DNA of 64,000 nt, from positions 310,001-374,000 of the forward strand of contig NZ_JACHLC010000003.1 of NCBI RefSeq assembly GCF_014207845.1, given 5' to 3'. The notes beneath the pieces were generated by a model. That model saw nothing but the letters and a program-made list of their open reading frames with translations, was not told the DNA's origin and did no database searches. The position numbers and the translations under genes are program-made. The DNA is from Chryseobacterium shigense (lineage in GTDB: Bacteria; Bacteroidota; Bacteroidia; Flavobacteriales; Weeksellaceae). The first letter of the stretch is position 1. Every line of letters begins with the position of its first letter. This document shows, one piece after another, positions 50,741 to 59,087 of the stretch.

Positions 50741-51283
50741 ATGAAAAAAATACTTCTCTTTTTATTCCTGGGCGCTGTAGGTTTTACAGCTTATAGCTGT
50801 GACAATGATGACGATGTTGTTGTACAGGGGCAGGATAATGATACGTTTCCGGTAATGGCAGATGCTACAGGAACTTTTAATGCAGGTAATTCTTATGCGT
50901 TGATAAAAGATATTAATATTCAGCAGACGGATGTTGTTTTAGTATACAGAAAAGATGGAAATGCGTGGCAGCAGATTCCTAAGACTATGTATTTAGATCC
51001 TGCAACTAATCCTGCAGCCAGAAAATTCGATTATAACTTCGTATTTGATTCTAAGGAAGTTGAGGTTCGAATTGATGATCCTAATTTCAATCTTGCTTCA
51101 TTATCTACAGCTGAGGTTAATGCTTATTTGGCCAACCAGACTTTCAGAATTGTACTTGTACCTGCTGATCCTGCCAATAAAACCGGTAAAACCGGAGCTG
51201 GAGTAGATTACAGCGACTACAATGCAGTAGTAAAATACTATAATCTTGATGAAACGAAAGTTCAGACTTTCAAAGTAAATTAA
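50741..51283 (+). CDS. Putative lipoprotein, function unknown
   Basis: A 180-residue protein with a lipoprotein signal (MKKILLFLFLGAVGFTAYSC; lipobox AYSC) followed by an aspartate-rich linker (DNDDDVVVQGQDNDT). The rest is beta-rich and soluble-looking, with QTDVVLVYRKDGNAWQQIP and a Pro/Ala-rich end. I do not recognise a family. The Asp-rich linker right after Cys may be an export or surface-retention signal, as in some Bacteroidota lipoproteins. A hairpin terminator follows. Confidence 0.75.
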   Translation: MKKILLFLFLGAVGFTAYSCDNDDDVVVQGQDNDTFPVMADATGTFNAGNSYALIKDINIQQTDVVLVYRKDGNAWQQIPKTMYLDPATNPAARKFDYNFVFDSKEVEVRIDDPNFNLASLSTAEVNAYLANQTFRIVLVPADPANKTGKTGAGVDYSDYNAVVKYYNLDETKVQTFKVN

Positions 51284-51316
51284 TTAAGAATATCTTTTCA
51301 GTTTTTTATAATTAAA

Positions 51317-51346
51317 AAAAGCTTCGGGAGAAATCCCGGAGCTTTT
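51317..51346 (+). terminator. Terminator after the 180-residue lipoprotein
   Basis: AAAAGCTTCGGGA (51317-51329) pairs with TCCCGGAGCTTTT (51334-51346) with one G-U and a GAAA tetraloop. A nearly identical stem follows the next gene. Confidence 0.88.
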
Positions 51347-51417
51347 GAATTTATATCCTGAGGTCCTATTTTGAAGAGAGATAAAAAAGTTTAATTTTAT
51401 CGTAAAAATACAAACTC

Positions 51418-51813
51418 ATGATAAAGAACCTTTATTTTAAATTTTTGCTGACTGTATTGTTGTCTTTGTTCTCCTGCACCGAGACCGGCGATATTATAGA
51501 TAACGGGTATCAAAATAATGCGCAGGAAAACTATACATCTCCCTATATGGGAAAATGGGTGGGTACCTACTCAGGAAATGCGATTGATGGGACTCTGATT
51601 TTAAATGTAAGTAAAAGCGGCAGCATTGAGGTAAAAAGGGGTGGAAATGGTACTATGGATGAAGTATATTATACCAGTCTTCAGGGATCAGGCGGAGCTT
51701 TAAATCCGGCACCTTCTCCAAAAGGGTTTATATTATACGGAAGTTTACATACGAAGTCCGGAACGTGGAATTTTCAACACTGGAGTGGCAGTTGGTCTGT
51801 TGCTAAACAATAA
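51418..51813 (+). CDS. Small lipoprotein, function unknown
   Basis: A 131-residue protein with a lipoprotein signal (NLYFKFLLTVLLSLFSC; lipobox LFSC), then a short linker, and a compact beta-rich domain (KWVGTYSGNAIDGTLILNV; SGTWNFQHWSGSWSVAKQ). I do not recognise the family. It is flanked by two near-identical terminators, so it is a separate transcription unit. Confidence 0.75.
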   Translation: MIKNLYFKFLLTVLLSLFSCTETGDIIDNGYQNNAQENYTSPYMGKWVGTYSGNAIDGTLILNVSKSGSIEVKRGGNGTMDEVYYTSLQGSGGALNPAPSPKGFILYGSLHTKSGTWNFQHWSGSWSVAKQ

Positions 51814-51832
51814 CCGGATATCGTACAATATA

Positions 51833-51859
51833 AAAGCTCCGGAGAATTTCCGGAGCTTT
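51833..51859 (+). terminator. Bidirectional terminator between the small lipoprotein and ribA
   Basis: AAAGCTCCGGA (51833-51843) pairs with TCCGGAGCTTT (51849-51859), followed by CATTTTTTT. Confidence 0.9.
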
Positions 51860-51870
51860 CATTTTTTTAT

Positions 51871-52467
51871 CTAATTGTCATTATCATCGAGTAAATGCCC
51901 AAAGAAGTCTTTTTTAGTCTGCAGATAGCCTTTACTTATCTCATTTGCCGGGATCTGTAAAGGAACCCTTGAATTAAGGTGGATATTGCTGTTTTCGACG
52001 TATTTTACCTTTTCAGGATTGTTAGTCAAAAGATTGATGTCTTTTACCTCTAAAAGGTTAAGGATCTCAATGGCTACTCCAAAGTTTCTGTCATCAGCAG
52101 GAAGGCCCAGTTCCAGGTTAGCCTGTACGGTATCAAGACCCTTTTCCTGTAGAGAATATGCTTTAAGTTTGTTGATGATTCCTATATTTCTCCCCTCCTG
52201 GCGAAGGTATACAATAATTCCGCCGTTCTCGTGGGTATATTTCATTGCGGCATCCAGTTGCTGCCCGCATTCACATTTTTTTGAATGGAAAACTTCTCCG
52301 GTAATGCATTCGGAATGGAAACGTACGTTCACCGGTTTTGAAAAATCTGTATTTTCTGCTACGATGGCCATGTGCGGCATCCAGTCGTTTTCGTTTTCGG
52401 AGAAAGCGATCATTCGGAAAGAGCCGTGCTCTGTAGGAACATTGGCTTCTGCCTGAATTTTAATCAT
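51871..52467 (-). CDS. ribA: GTP cyclohydrolase II
   Basis: A 198-residue stand-alone RibA. The zinc-binding cysteines appear in CITGEVFHSKKCECGQQLDAA, and the catalytic arginine phrase is YLRQEGRNIGIINKLKAY. It opens GTP to the first intermediate of riboflavin. No DHBP synthase domain is fused, so ribB must come from elsewhere. It follows the lipoprotein gene by 16 nt and ends the long minus-strand series from the DUF4292 gene. Confidence 0.95.
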   Translation of the reverse strand: MIKIQAEANVPTEHGSFRMIAFSENENDWMPHMAIVAENTDFSKPVNVRFHSECITGEVFHSKKCECGQQLDAAMKYTHENGGIIVYLRQEGRNIGIINKLKAYSLQEKGLDTVQANLELGLPADDRNFGVAIEILNLLEVKDINLLTNNPEKVKYVENSNIHLNSRVPLQIPANEISKGYLQTKKDFFGHLLDDNDN

Positions 52468-52483
52468 TAATAGTGGTTCGTTT

Positions 52484-52942
52484 TTAATTTCCTTTTAAAG
52501 AATCTTCGATTACAGAAATATTGGTTTTTAAGCGAACCAGATATCTGTTAAGAACTTCATCATCATCTTTATCAAGCTGCTGTCTGAGTTTTTGAATTTT
52601 CTTATACGATTTTTCGAAATTTTTAATGGATCTGTTTTTTCCTGCAGGATTATTGGCATCAATAGCATATAGGTAATTCTGAAGGCTGTATTTCAGGCTT
52701 GTTATCTCATCATTCAAACCGTTATTTTTAAACTTTGGAAAAGTGGAAATAAGATTTGAAATTTCAGAAGCGTTTACATTTTCTTTGATATTGATGTCGA
52801 AGCCTTTTTTTGCTCCTCTGTCGGAATCAGAACCTTTGGTTTCGCTATAAAAATTATTCGACAACGGGGAAAGATTAAGCTTCTCCGTTGCGCAGGAAGT
52901 TATGATTAACAGTAGTACTCCAAAAAAAAATAGTTTTCTCAT
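52484..52942 (-). CDS. Putative lipoprotein, function unknown
   Basis: A 152-residue protein with a lipoprotein signal (MRKLFFFGVLLLIITSC; lipobox ITSC) and a mature part that is mostly helical and Lys/Asn-rich (KSYKKIQKLRQQLDKDDDEV). I recognise no family. It overlaps the DUF4254 gene by four nt (ATGA type), so it is translationally coupled to it. Confidence 0.75.
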   Translation of the reverse strand: MRKLFFFGVLLLIITSCATEKLNLSPLSNNFYSETKGSDSDRGAKKGFDINIKENVNASEISNLISTFPKFKNNGLNDEITSLKYSLQNYLYAIDANNPAGKNRSIKNFEKSYKKIQKLRQQLDKDDDEVLNRYLVRLKTNISVIEDSLKGN

Positions 52943-53553
52943 TTTTGCTGCCCCTTTTGATAAAGGATCGGGTTAAGACTATCATCGTTATACATTTTCA
53001 TTTGTTTGTATACTTTCATCTTAACATTACCGCATTCAATATCAGTAAGCAACTGATCTATAGAAGTTGATAGGTCTTCTTTCTGAGTAAGCAGTACATC
53101 CAGTTTAGCCTGGCAGTTGGCACGGTGCTCTTCAGAAGCGGATTCTCTATTGGCTTCTAATGACATATGATAAACCTTTAATGCAAGAATTGATAATCTG
53201 TCTACAGCCCAAGCGGGAGTTTCAGTATTGATTTTTGCATCAGGTTCTGGAGTTATATTTTCAAACTTTGTAAGGAACCAGCTGTCGATAAATTCAACCA
53301 GATCTGTTCTTTTCTGGTTGGATGCATCTATTGTTCTCTTCAGTTGAAGAGCTTCAGCAGGATCAATATTTTCATCTCTAATAATATCTTCCAAATGCCA
53401 TTGAACGGTATCAATCCAGTTCTTTGCATACAAAATCCGTTCCAAACTGTCTTTTTCGAACGGGTTATTAATTAGAGTGTTAACGTCATCGGACACGTGA
53501 TAGTCTTCAATAGATTGATTGAAGACTTTCCATGCAGTCTCGGTAAAATTCAT
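52939..53553 (-). CDS. DUF4254 family protein
   Basis: A 204-residue soluble, highly helical protein of the DUF4254 family, recognised by TETAWKVFNQSIEDYH at the N-terminus and by AVDRLSILALKVYHM in the middle. Function unknown. In related genomes it is found beside envelope and glycosyl-transfer genes, which fits here. It begins 15 nt after tatA and overlaps the lipoprotein gene by four nt. Confidence 0.85.
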   Translation of the reverse strand: MNFTETAWKVFNQSIEDYHVSDDVNTLINNPFEKDSLERILYAKNWIDTVQWHLEDIIRDENIDPAEALQLKRTIDASNQKRTDLVEFIDSWFLTKFENITPEPDAKINTETPAWAVDRLSILALKVYHMSLEANRESASEEHRANCQAKLDVLLTQKEDLSTSIDQLLTDIECGNVKMKVYKQMKMYNDDSLNPILYQKGQQK

Positions 53554-53568
53554 TAATTCTGAGGAATT

Positions 53569-53784
53569 TTAGTTGCTTGTAGTATTGTTATTGTTGGTAG
53601 AAGAGGCTTTGTTTTCAGAACCTGGTTTGTCTTCTTCCTTCACGGCATCTTTAAATTCCTTGATTCCTGAACCAACTCCTCTCATTAATTCCGGAATTTT
53701 CTTTCCTCCAAACAGCAATACAAGAAGTATAGCCACGATAAGGATGTGCTGCCAAGATAAGGCTAGTATTGTTAGTGTGTTCAT
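53569..53784 (-). CDS. tatA: Twin-arginine translocase subunit TatA/E
   Basis: A 71-residue TatA-type protein: a short periplasmic start, one transmembrane helix (WQHILIVAILLVLLFGG, about 11-27), an amphipathic helix (KKIPELMRGVGSGIKEFKDAV, with Phe-Gly hinge before it) and an acidic, Asn/Thr-rich tail. TatA forms the pore for folded proteins with twin-arginine signals. TatC is not in this window. It lies between the EnvC-like gene and DUF4254. Confidence 0.92.
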   Translation of the reverse strand: MNTLTILALSWQHILIVAILLVLLFGGKKIPELMRGVGSGIKEFKDAVKEEDKPGSENKASSTNNNNTTSN

Positions 53785-53815
53785 CTCTTAAGATTTTTAC
53801 AAAGTTACGCTTTTT

Positions 53816-55378
53816 TTAATATGAAATCCAACCTAACGGATCAACTGGCGTATTTCCGTTCCATACCTGGAAATCAAGGGTGTAAGAACCATCGAAGTCC
53901 TGGGCTACCGTACCTACGGGAGTGCCGGAAGACACCTGCTGTCCTTTGGATACACTTACGTTTGCCAAATTGGAATAGATTGTAAAATAGTTTCCATGCT
54001 TCACCATAACGGTTTTTGTTCCGTCACTGTTGGCCAATACAGAAGAGACTGATCCCGGATATACAGATTTAGCACGGGTTCCTGATGGTACTGCTATTTT
54101 AATTCCTGTATTATCCTCAACAATATTTTTGAAAACCGGGTGTGGCTGTCTTCCAAATCGGTGGGTAATCTGTCCTGCTCTGTCTGCAGGATAGCCAAGT
54201 CTTCCTCTGCTGTCTGCAAAGCTGCTACCGGTAGTTGTGGTAACTCCATAGCTGGTCATTGCTTTGGTTTCAGCGGCCTTTTTCTCTTCTTCTTTTTTCT
54301 TGTTTAGTGCGGCTTCTGCGGCTCTTGCTGCGATAAGTTTGTCTGATGCTTCTTTTGCTCTGGCATTGGCCTCGTCTGATGCTTTTTTAGCAGCTATTCT
54401 TCGTGCTTCGTCTTTTGCGCTGGCTTCGGCTCTTGCTGCCTCTTCACTTCGTTTTCTTTCTTCTTCTGCTCTTTTTGCGGCTAATTCTGCTGCTTTTTTA
54501 GCTTCAGCTTCGGCTATTTTCCTTTCTCTTTCCAGTGCTTCGGCTTTGGCTTTTGCTTCGGCTTCAATTCTTGCTTTTTCTCTGTCTGCAATAATTTTAG
54601 CCATACGGATTTTTTCAGCTTCTGCTTTTCTTCTTGCTTCTTCTTCAGCTTTTGCTATTCTGATTTCTTCCGCAATAATGGCTCTGATCTGTCCTTCCAA
54701 AGCTTTGGACTGCACCTGCTTTTGTTTAAGCTCTACAGTAAGTTTGGCTTCATTCTTCTTGAAATCTGCCAGCAGCTGTTCTTTCTGTGCCCTTTCTACA
54801 TTGATGGTTGCCAGATCTTTCTGCTGATTAACCAGAAGATTGTCTTTTTCTCTTGCAGAGTTCTGTTTTTGCGCGATTGATTTTTTGATCTGTGCTGCTG
54901 CATTGCTTATCTCTGCAGCTTTTTTATCCTGATAATCAGCATACTGCTTTAAGTACTGTACTCTTCTTATAGCTTCTCCTAAGTTTTTGGATGAAAGAAT
55001 GAAGGTTACTTTGTTCTGTACTCCTTTGTTTTTGTATGCATTTACGAGAACTTCAGCATAGTTCTTTCTCAGAACTGCCAATTCTTTGTTTTGGCGGTTG
55101 ATTTCCAGCTGACGCAGATAGATCTCGTCTTCAATAAATCTTTTTTCTTTCTGAGTATTGGTATAAACCTTTTCTCTTAAAGTTAATTTTTTATTGACGT
55201 TATCAAGGTAGGCAACTGAAAGTTTGGATTCAGTTCTGGTTTTTGCCAGATCTGTATTTATTTGTACAATTTGTTTTTTAAGATCGGCATTCTGTTTCTG
55301 AAGCTGTTCCTTGCTCTGCTGTCCCTGATGCAGGCCGAACATGAGGATACCTATTAAAAAGCTAAATTTTCTAATCAT
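53816..55378 (-). CDS. EnvC-like murein hydrolase activator (degenerate M23)
   Basis: A 520-residue protein with signal sequence (FSFLIGILMFGLHQGQQ), a long coiled-coil (about 20-360), a TolA-like Ala/Glu/Lys/Arg-rich segment (about 230-365), and a C-terminal LytM (M23) domain (about 405-520). Key zinc ligands are lost: HxGxD is NTGIKI, the HxH-region is TLDFQV, and YAHL is YSNL. This is the pattern of EnvC, which activates amidases rather than cutting peptidoglycan itself. It overlaps DUF4292 by four nt and precedes tatA by 31 nt. Amidases needing Tat export often depend on EnvC, so the TatA link is of interest. Confidence 0.9.
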   Translation of the reverse strand: MIRKFSFLIGILMFGLHQGQQSKEQLQKQNADLKKQIVQINTDLAKTRTESKLSVAYLDNVNKKLTLREKVYTNTQKEKRFIEDEIYLRQLEINRQNKELAVLRKNYAEVLVNAYKNKGVQNKVTFILSSKNLGEAIRRVQYLKQYADYQDKKAAEISNAAAQIKKSIAQKQNSAREKDNLLVNQQKDLATINVERAQKEQLLADFKKNEAKLTVELKQKQVQSKALEGQIRAIIAEEIRIAKAEEEARRKAEAEKIRMAKIIADREKARIEAEAKAKAEALERERKIAEAEAKKAAELAAKRAEEERKRSEEAARAEASAKDEARRIAAKKASDEANARAKEASDKLIAARAAEAALNKKKEEEKKAAETKAMTSYGVTTTTGSSFADSRGRLGYPADRAGQITHRFGRQPHPVFKNIVEDNTGIKIAVPSGTRAKSVYPGSVSSVLANSDGTKTVMVKHGNYFTIYSNLANVSVSKGQQVSSGTPVGTVAQDFDGSYTLDFQVWNGNTPVDPLGWISY

Positions 55379-56223
55379 TTAATCTCGATTTTCTTATAAC
55401 TGGATGGTACAGAATAAGGTGTTTCCATCCTCGAAAAGTCAAATTTCGTGTTTTCCAGTAAAATCTGACTAGATTTTGAACCTTTTATAATTATTTTAAC
55501 ATTTTTTGGAAGGCGGATTCCGTTGTATTCATTCCAGTTACTGTAAGAGATTTCCAGTTCGTCAGCAGACAAAACATCCTTTAAATTTACGCTCAGAAGA
55601 TCATAATTGGTGTCATAATTAAGAAGAACTTTATATTCTCTGGTTTTCTGATCGGTCTCAATTTTCTGGTTGTTATTGGAAACCATTTTAAAGCCCTGCG
55701 CATTTCTGGTAAGAGTAAACTGTGAATCACTGATTTTTATAAAAGTTCTGCCCATCAGTATTTTTTCCAGCGATTTATAATCGATGAAATTGACGTTAAG
55801 CAGGTTGTTTAAGTAGTCAAAATCTGAATCAATGTAGGTTTTACTGGTTTTATCCTGGCCTTTGATACCTTCAGGAGTAGCAATACCTTTTGCAACGGTA
55901 AAGAAGAACGCCTGAAGATTCATCCAGACCTTTGTATTATTTTCAATATAAATAACAGCATCCAGGGTTGGGATAAAGTTTCCGGTTTCCACATTCACTT
56001 TACTGTTGATCTTGATCTGATCAAATTTTGGAGGGATAAGTACATGTTCATAAAAGGTAAGTTTGTCTCTTACCGGTTCATTGGCATCTTTAGGATTTCT
56101 GTTATCTTCCTCTGCTATAATTGTGCTGTCCTGTTTGTTGCCATTATTGTGTTTGGCAGCATTTCTTGTTTTACAGGATGACAGGGTAAGGAATATGAGA
56201 AGTATCGGGATCCAGTTTTTCAT
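55375..56223 (-). CDS. DUF4292 lipoprotein
   Basis: A 282-residue lipoprotein (MKNWIPILLIFLTLSSC; lipobox LSSC) of the DUF4292 family. The rest is beta-rich, with INSKVNVETGNFIPTLDAVI and YDTNYDLLSVNLKDVL. An in-frame TTG at 56238 would only add five residues; ATG 56223 is chosen. It overlaps the EnvC gene by four nt. Its position before EnvC is seen widely in the phylum; the molecular role is unknown. A LolB-like fold is possible, but unconfirmed. Confidence 0.85.
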   Translation of the reverse strand: MKNWIPILLIFLTLSSCKTRNAAKHNNGNKQDSTIIAEEDNRNPKDANEPVRDKLTFYEHVLIPPKFDQIKINSKVNVETGNFIPTLDAVIYIENNTKVWMNLQAFFFTVAKGIATPEGIKGQDKTSKTYIDSDFDYLNNLLNVNFIDYKSLEKILMGRTFIKISDSQFTLTRNAQGFKMVSNNNQKIETDQKTREYKVLLNYDTNYDLLSVNLKDVLSADELEISYSNWNEYNGIRLPKNVKIIIKGSKSSQILLENTKFDFSRMETPYSVPSSYKKIEIK

Positions 56224-56328
56224 GTATTTATCTTTCAATTAAAAGGTACGCTGCAATATTAACGCCAAACCACACAAGAAATATTGTGTGGCCTGGGGTA
56301 TGTTGTTTTAAATCAGGTATTTCTGATC

Positions 56329-57345
56329 TTATCTGGATAAAAAATCAAGAACTGAGTAGTCTCCTAAAGAAATTTCTCTGGAAACTCCAAAGTACTGTGC
56401 AGAATTCCCGATCATTGAATTAGAAAGGTTTCCGTGATTGATCTTCGTGTTTTCCTGTATCAAAGAGTTCTCAATATTGGAATTTACAATGACCGTATTA
56501 TTCCCTAATGAAACTCCCGGGCCTATTTTAGAATTGGAAATTTTTACATTTTCACCAATAAAACACGGCTGGATAATCAGCGAGTTTTCAATAACTGCAG
56601 ATTTCGGGTAATTAAGCATTTCTTCTCTCTCGTATTCAAGGATTTTGCTGTTGGTTTCTACGGTGGCATTTTTATTTCCGCAGTCCATCCAGTCATTTAC
56701 CTTTCCTAAAGTAAACTTCGCTCCTTTTGACCTAAGGTTTTCCAAAGCAGTAGTCAACTGGTATTCGCCCCCGTTTTTAATATTATTATCCATGATATAA
56801 TTGATCTCGTTCATCAGTTTTTCAGCACTGTTGAAGTAATAGATACCGATGATGGCAAGATCTGAAACGAAAGTCTGAGGCTTTTCAACGAAATCCGTAA
56901 TAAAGCCATAGTTGTCCAGTTTTACCACTCCGAAGGCAGACGGATCTTCTACACTTTTTACCCAGATCACTCCGTCAGAATTTTTATCAAGCTGGAAATC
57001 TGCACGGAAAAGCGTATCTGCAAAAGCGATCACTACATCTCCCTGCATGGAGTCTTCTGCACATTTAATGGCGTGTGCCGTTCCAAGCGGATCATTCTGG
57101 TAGTATATACTGCCTTTTGCTCCCAGTTTTTCGGCTATCTGAAGTAAAGATTTTTCAATCTCCGGTCCGAAATCCCCAATGATAAATGCTACTTCTTCAA
57201 TTTTTTCACCAGCTACTTTGGCAATATCTTCTACCAGTCTTTGTACGATAGGTTTTCCTGCAATAGGAATAAGAGGTTTTGGAACTGTCAGAGTATGTGG
57301 ACGTAATCTGGAACCACGTCCAGCCATAGGAACAATTATTTTCAT
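56329..57345 (-). CDS. Sugar-phosphate nucleotidyltransferase with left-handed beta-helix tail
   Basis: A 338-residue nucleotidyltransferase. The N-terminal signature is MAGRGSRLRPHTLTVPKPLIPIAG with the nucleotide-binding GxGxRL pattern, followed by VIAFADTLF and the substrate part VEKPQTFVSDLAIIGIYYF. The C-terminal 90 residues have hexapeptide-like repeats (ISNSKIGPGVSLGNNTVIVN), a left-handed beta-helix. It probably makes a dTDP-, GDP- or UDP-sugar for envelope polymers; the sugar cannot be assigned. The flippase gene upstream supports an envelope role. Confidence 0.85.
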   Translation of the reverse strand: MKIIVPMAGRGSRLRPHTLTVPKPLIPIAGKPIVQRLVEDIAKVAGEKIEEVAFIIGDFGPEIEKSLLQIAEKLGAKGSIYYQNDPLGTAHAIKCAEDSMQGDVVIAFADTLFRADFQLDKNSDGVIWVKSVEDPSAFGVVKLDNYGFITDFVEKPQTFVSDLAIIGIYYFNSAEKLMNEINYIMDNNIKNGGEYQLTTALENLRSKGAKFTLGKVNDWMDCGNKNATVETNSKILEYEREEMLNYPKSAVIENSLIIQPCFIGENVKISNSKIGPGVSLGNNTVIVNSNIENSLIQENTKINHGNLSNSMIGNSAQYFGVSREISLGDYSVLDFLSR

Positions 57346-57499
57346 AGATTATATGACAATGTTTTTATTTGTTATTTTTTTAATTTGTTCAGGCTAAAGG
57401 TAATAATTAAAATCATTGGTAATCCTAATAATTATCATCTTTATCGATCTCCTGCTTAATTTTTTTAAGAACTCAATAGTATCAAATTAGAGGCCATAA

Positions 57500-58921
57500 T
57501 CAGTTTTTTCTCATTCTTGATAACAGCATGTCTTTCTCGGAATAAATTAAAACTCCTGCATAAACAAGAAATAAAAGATTCCCTATCCAGAAATTGTAAT
57601 CGAATAATTCTACAATCATATAACTGAAGACTGCTAAAAGGAGGATGAAAAATGATATTTTTTTCATTCTGTAAGGAATAGGGTAATACTTCTGACCTAG
57701 AAAATAGGAAAGAACCATCATAACAAAATAAGCGGCTAAAGTTACCCAGGCGGAAACCATAAAACCGTATTTTTTCAGAAATAAGAAATTCAGGGCAATG
57801 GTGATAATTGCTCCGGTCCAGGAAATATAGGTTCCTACTCTTGTTCTGTCTGTTACCTTATACCACGTGGAAAGATTATAATAAATGCCGAAGAATAAAT
57901 TGGCAATTACAATGATGGGGATGATATTTATGGCAATCCAGTAGCTGCTGTTGGGAACCAGTAAAAGTTTTATCCATGAAACATTGGCAATGATTCCTAA
58001 GGCAACTATAGAAGCGAAGAACGAGAAATATTCGGTAACCTTAGCATAGGTGTTTTTGGCATTGTTGTTATTCATTTGCTTAAAAAAGAAGGGTTCTATT
58101 CCCATTCTGTATGCAGTAACAAAAAGCGTCATAAGCACGGCCATTTTATAGCATCCTCCATAAGCGCCTGCCTCGGCATCATTGATAATGAATTTCTGAA
58201 TGAACTTATCAAAATTCTCATTCACCATAAATGCCAGTCCGGCAATCATTACCGGCCACGAATACTTGATCATTTGCAGAAAAAGATCCTTTGAAAACTG
58301 AAATTTAACCTTTAAAATGACAGGTAAAACAAGCAGGAATCCTAAAAAGCTGGCTGCGAGATTACTGTAAAAAGGATAAGATACTTTTTCTTTTAAACCT
58401 AATTTTAATGAAAATTCCTGTGGGATATAAAGAAATAATGCAATAGCAAAAATACTCTGGAAAACGGCCTGTATCACTCTGATAGCAGTATATTTGATGG
58501 GCCTGTTATGAAATCTGAACCATGCCAGAGGAATAACGAGGATATTGTCAAAGAAGGCAATCCACGCGAACCACCGGATAAATTCCGGGGTTTTTTCGTA
58601 ACCGAAAACATTTGCAATGGGTTGGTTGAATAATAAAACAAGTATTAAAAAAACAGTTGATAAACCTGTCAGAAACCAGAATGACGTATTGAAAACTTTC
58701 TGCTCATTATCCTTATCGGAGGAAAATCTGAAATAAGCGGTTTCAAAACCAAAGGAAAGGACAATATTTACAAAGGATATCAACGCGTAGAGATTGGTAA
58801 ATATGGCAAAATCGCTGTTATTGATGTTCTTAATAAACAGGTAATTGAGCAATACAACAATGATCCTCGGCATAATGGCCCCAATTCCATAGATAATCGT
58901 CTCGTTGAGAAGTTTTTTCAA
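57500..58921 (-). CDS. Polysaccharide flippase (Wzx/MATE-like oligosaccharide transporter)
   Basis: A 473-residue membrane protein with about 12-14 hydrophobic helices. It matches the polysaccharide exporter family at the start (KKLLNETIIYGIGAIMPRII, then FGFETAYFRFSS). The start is assigned to TTG 58921, giving the usual N-terminus of the family; the frame to 58978 crosses the -7 box at 58938-58945. Its substrate is probably a lipid-linked glycan. The sugar nucleotidyltransferase gene follows after 154 nt. Confidence 0.85.
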   Translation of the reverse strand: MKKLLNETIIYGIGAIMPRIIVVLLNYLFIKNINNSDFAIFTNLYALISFVNIVLSFGFETAYFRFSSDKDNEQKVFNTSFWFLTGLSTVFLILVLLFNQPIANVFGYEKTPEFIRWFAWIAFFDNILVIPLAWFRFHNRPIKYTAIRVIQAVFQSIFAIALFLYIPQEFSLKLGLKEKVSYPFYSNLAASFLGFLLVLPVILKVKFQFSKDLFLQMIKYSWPVMIAGLAFMVNENFDKFIQKFIINDAEAGAYGGCYKMAVLMTLFVTAYRMGIEPFFFKQMNNNNAKNTYAKVTEYFSFFASIVALGIIANVSWIKLLLVPNSSYWIAINIIPIIVIANLFFGIYYNLSTWYKVTDRTRVGTYISWTGAIITIALNFLFLKKYGFMVSAWVTLAAYFVMMVLSYFLGQKYYPIPYRMKKISFFILLLAVFSYMIVELFDYNFWIGNLLFLVYAGVLIYSEKDMLLSRMRKN

Positions 58922-58937
58922 TGTGTGAAATTTTATG

Positions 58938-58945
58938 CAAATGTA
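58938..58945 (-). promoter_or_regulatory. -7 promoter element of the flippase gene
   Basis: On the minus strand TACATTTG matches TAnnTTTG exactly and lies 16 nt before the proposed TTG start. The pyrC promoter (58999-59006) is back-to-back with it. Confidence 0.6.
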
Positions 58946-58998
58946 AATATTTAGAAATTGATTTATAATCGGAAACATTAAAATTCATTCATAAACCT

Positions 58999-59006
58999 TA
59001 ATTTTG
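58999..59006 (+). promoter_or_regulatory. -7 promoter element of pyrC
   Basis: TAATTTTG matches TAnnTTTG. The start codon is 81 nt downstream, leaving a leader with a 10-bp stem (59020-59061). Confidence 0.55.
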
Positions 59007-59019
59007 CTTTTGATACAAA

Positions 59020-59061
59020 TTAGATATTATAACTCTGGTTTTTCTAGCTTCTAATATCTAA
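59020..59061 (+). repeat. Inverted repeat in the pyrC leader
   Basis: TTAGATATTA (59020-59029) pairs perfectly with TAATATCTAA (59052-59061), with a 22-nt loop. The start codon is 26 nt downstream. Confidence 0.6.
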
Positions 59062-59087
59062 ACCCCTAATTTCTATAAAAAGTAAAA

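Noticed and set aside
54264..54827. Long 187-codon plus-strand open frame opposite the EnvC-like gene
   Set aside because: It is the mirror of the Ala/Glu/Lys-rich coiled-coil; the Ser/Ala-rich translation is typical of an antisense shadow.
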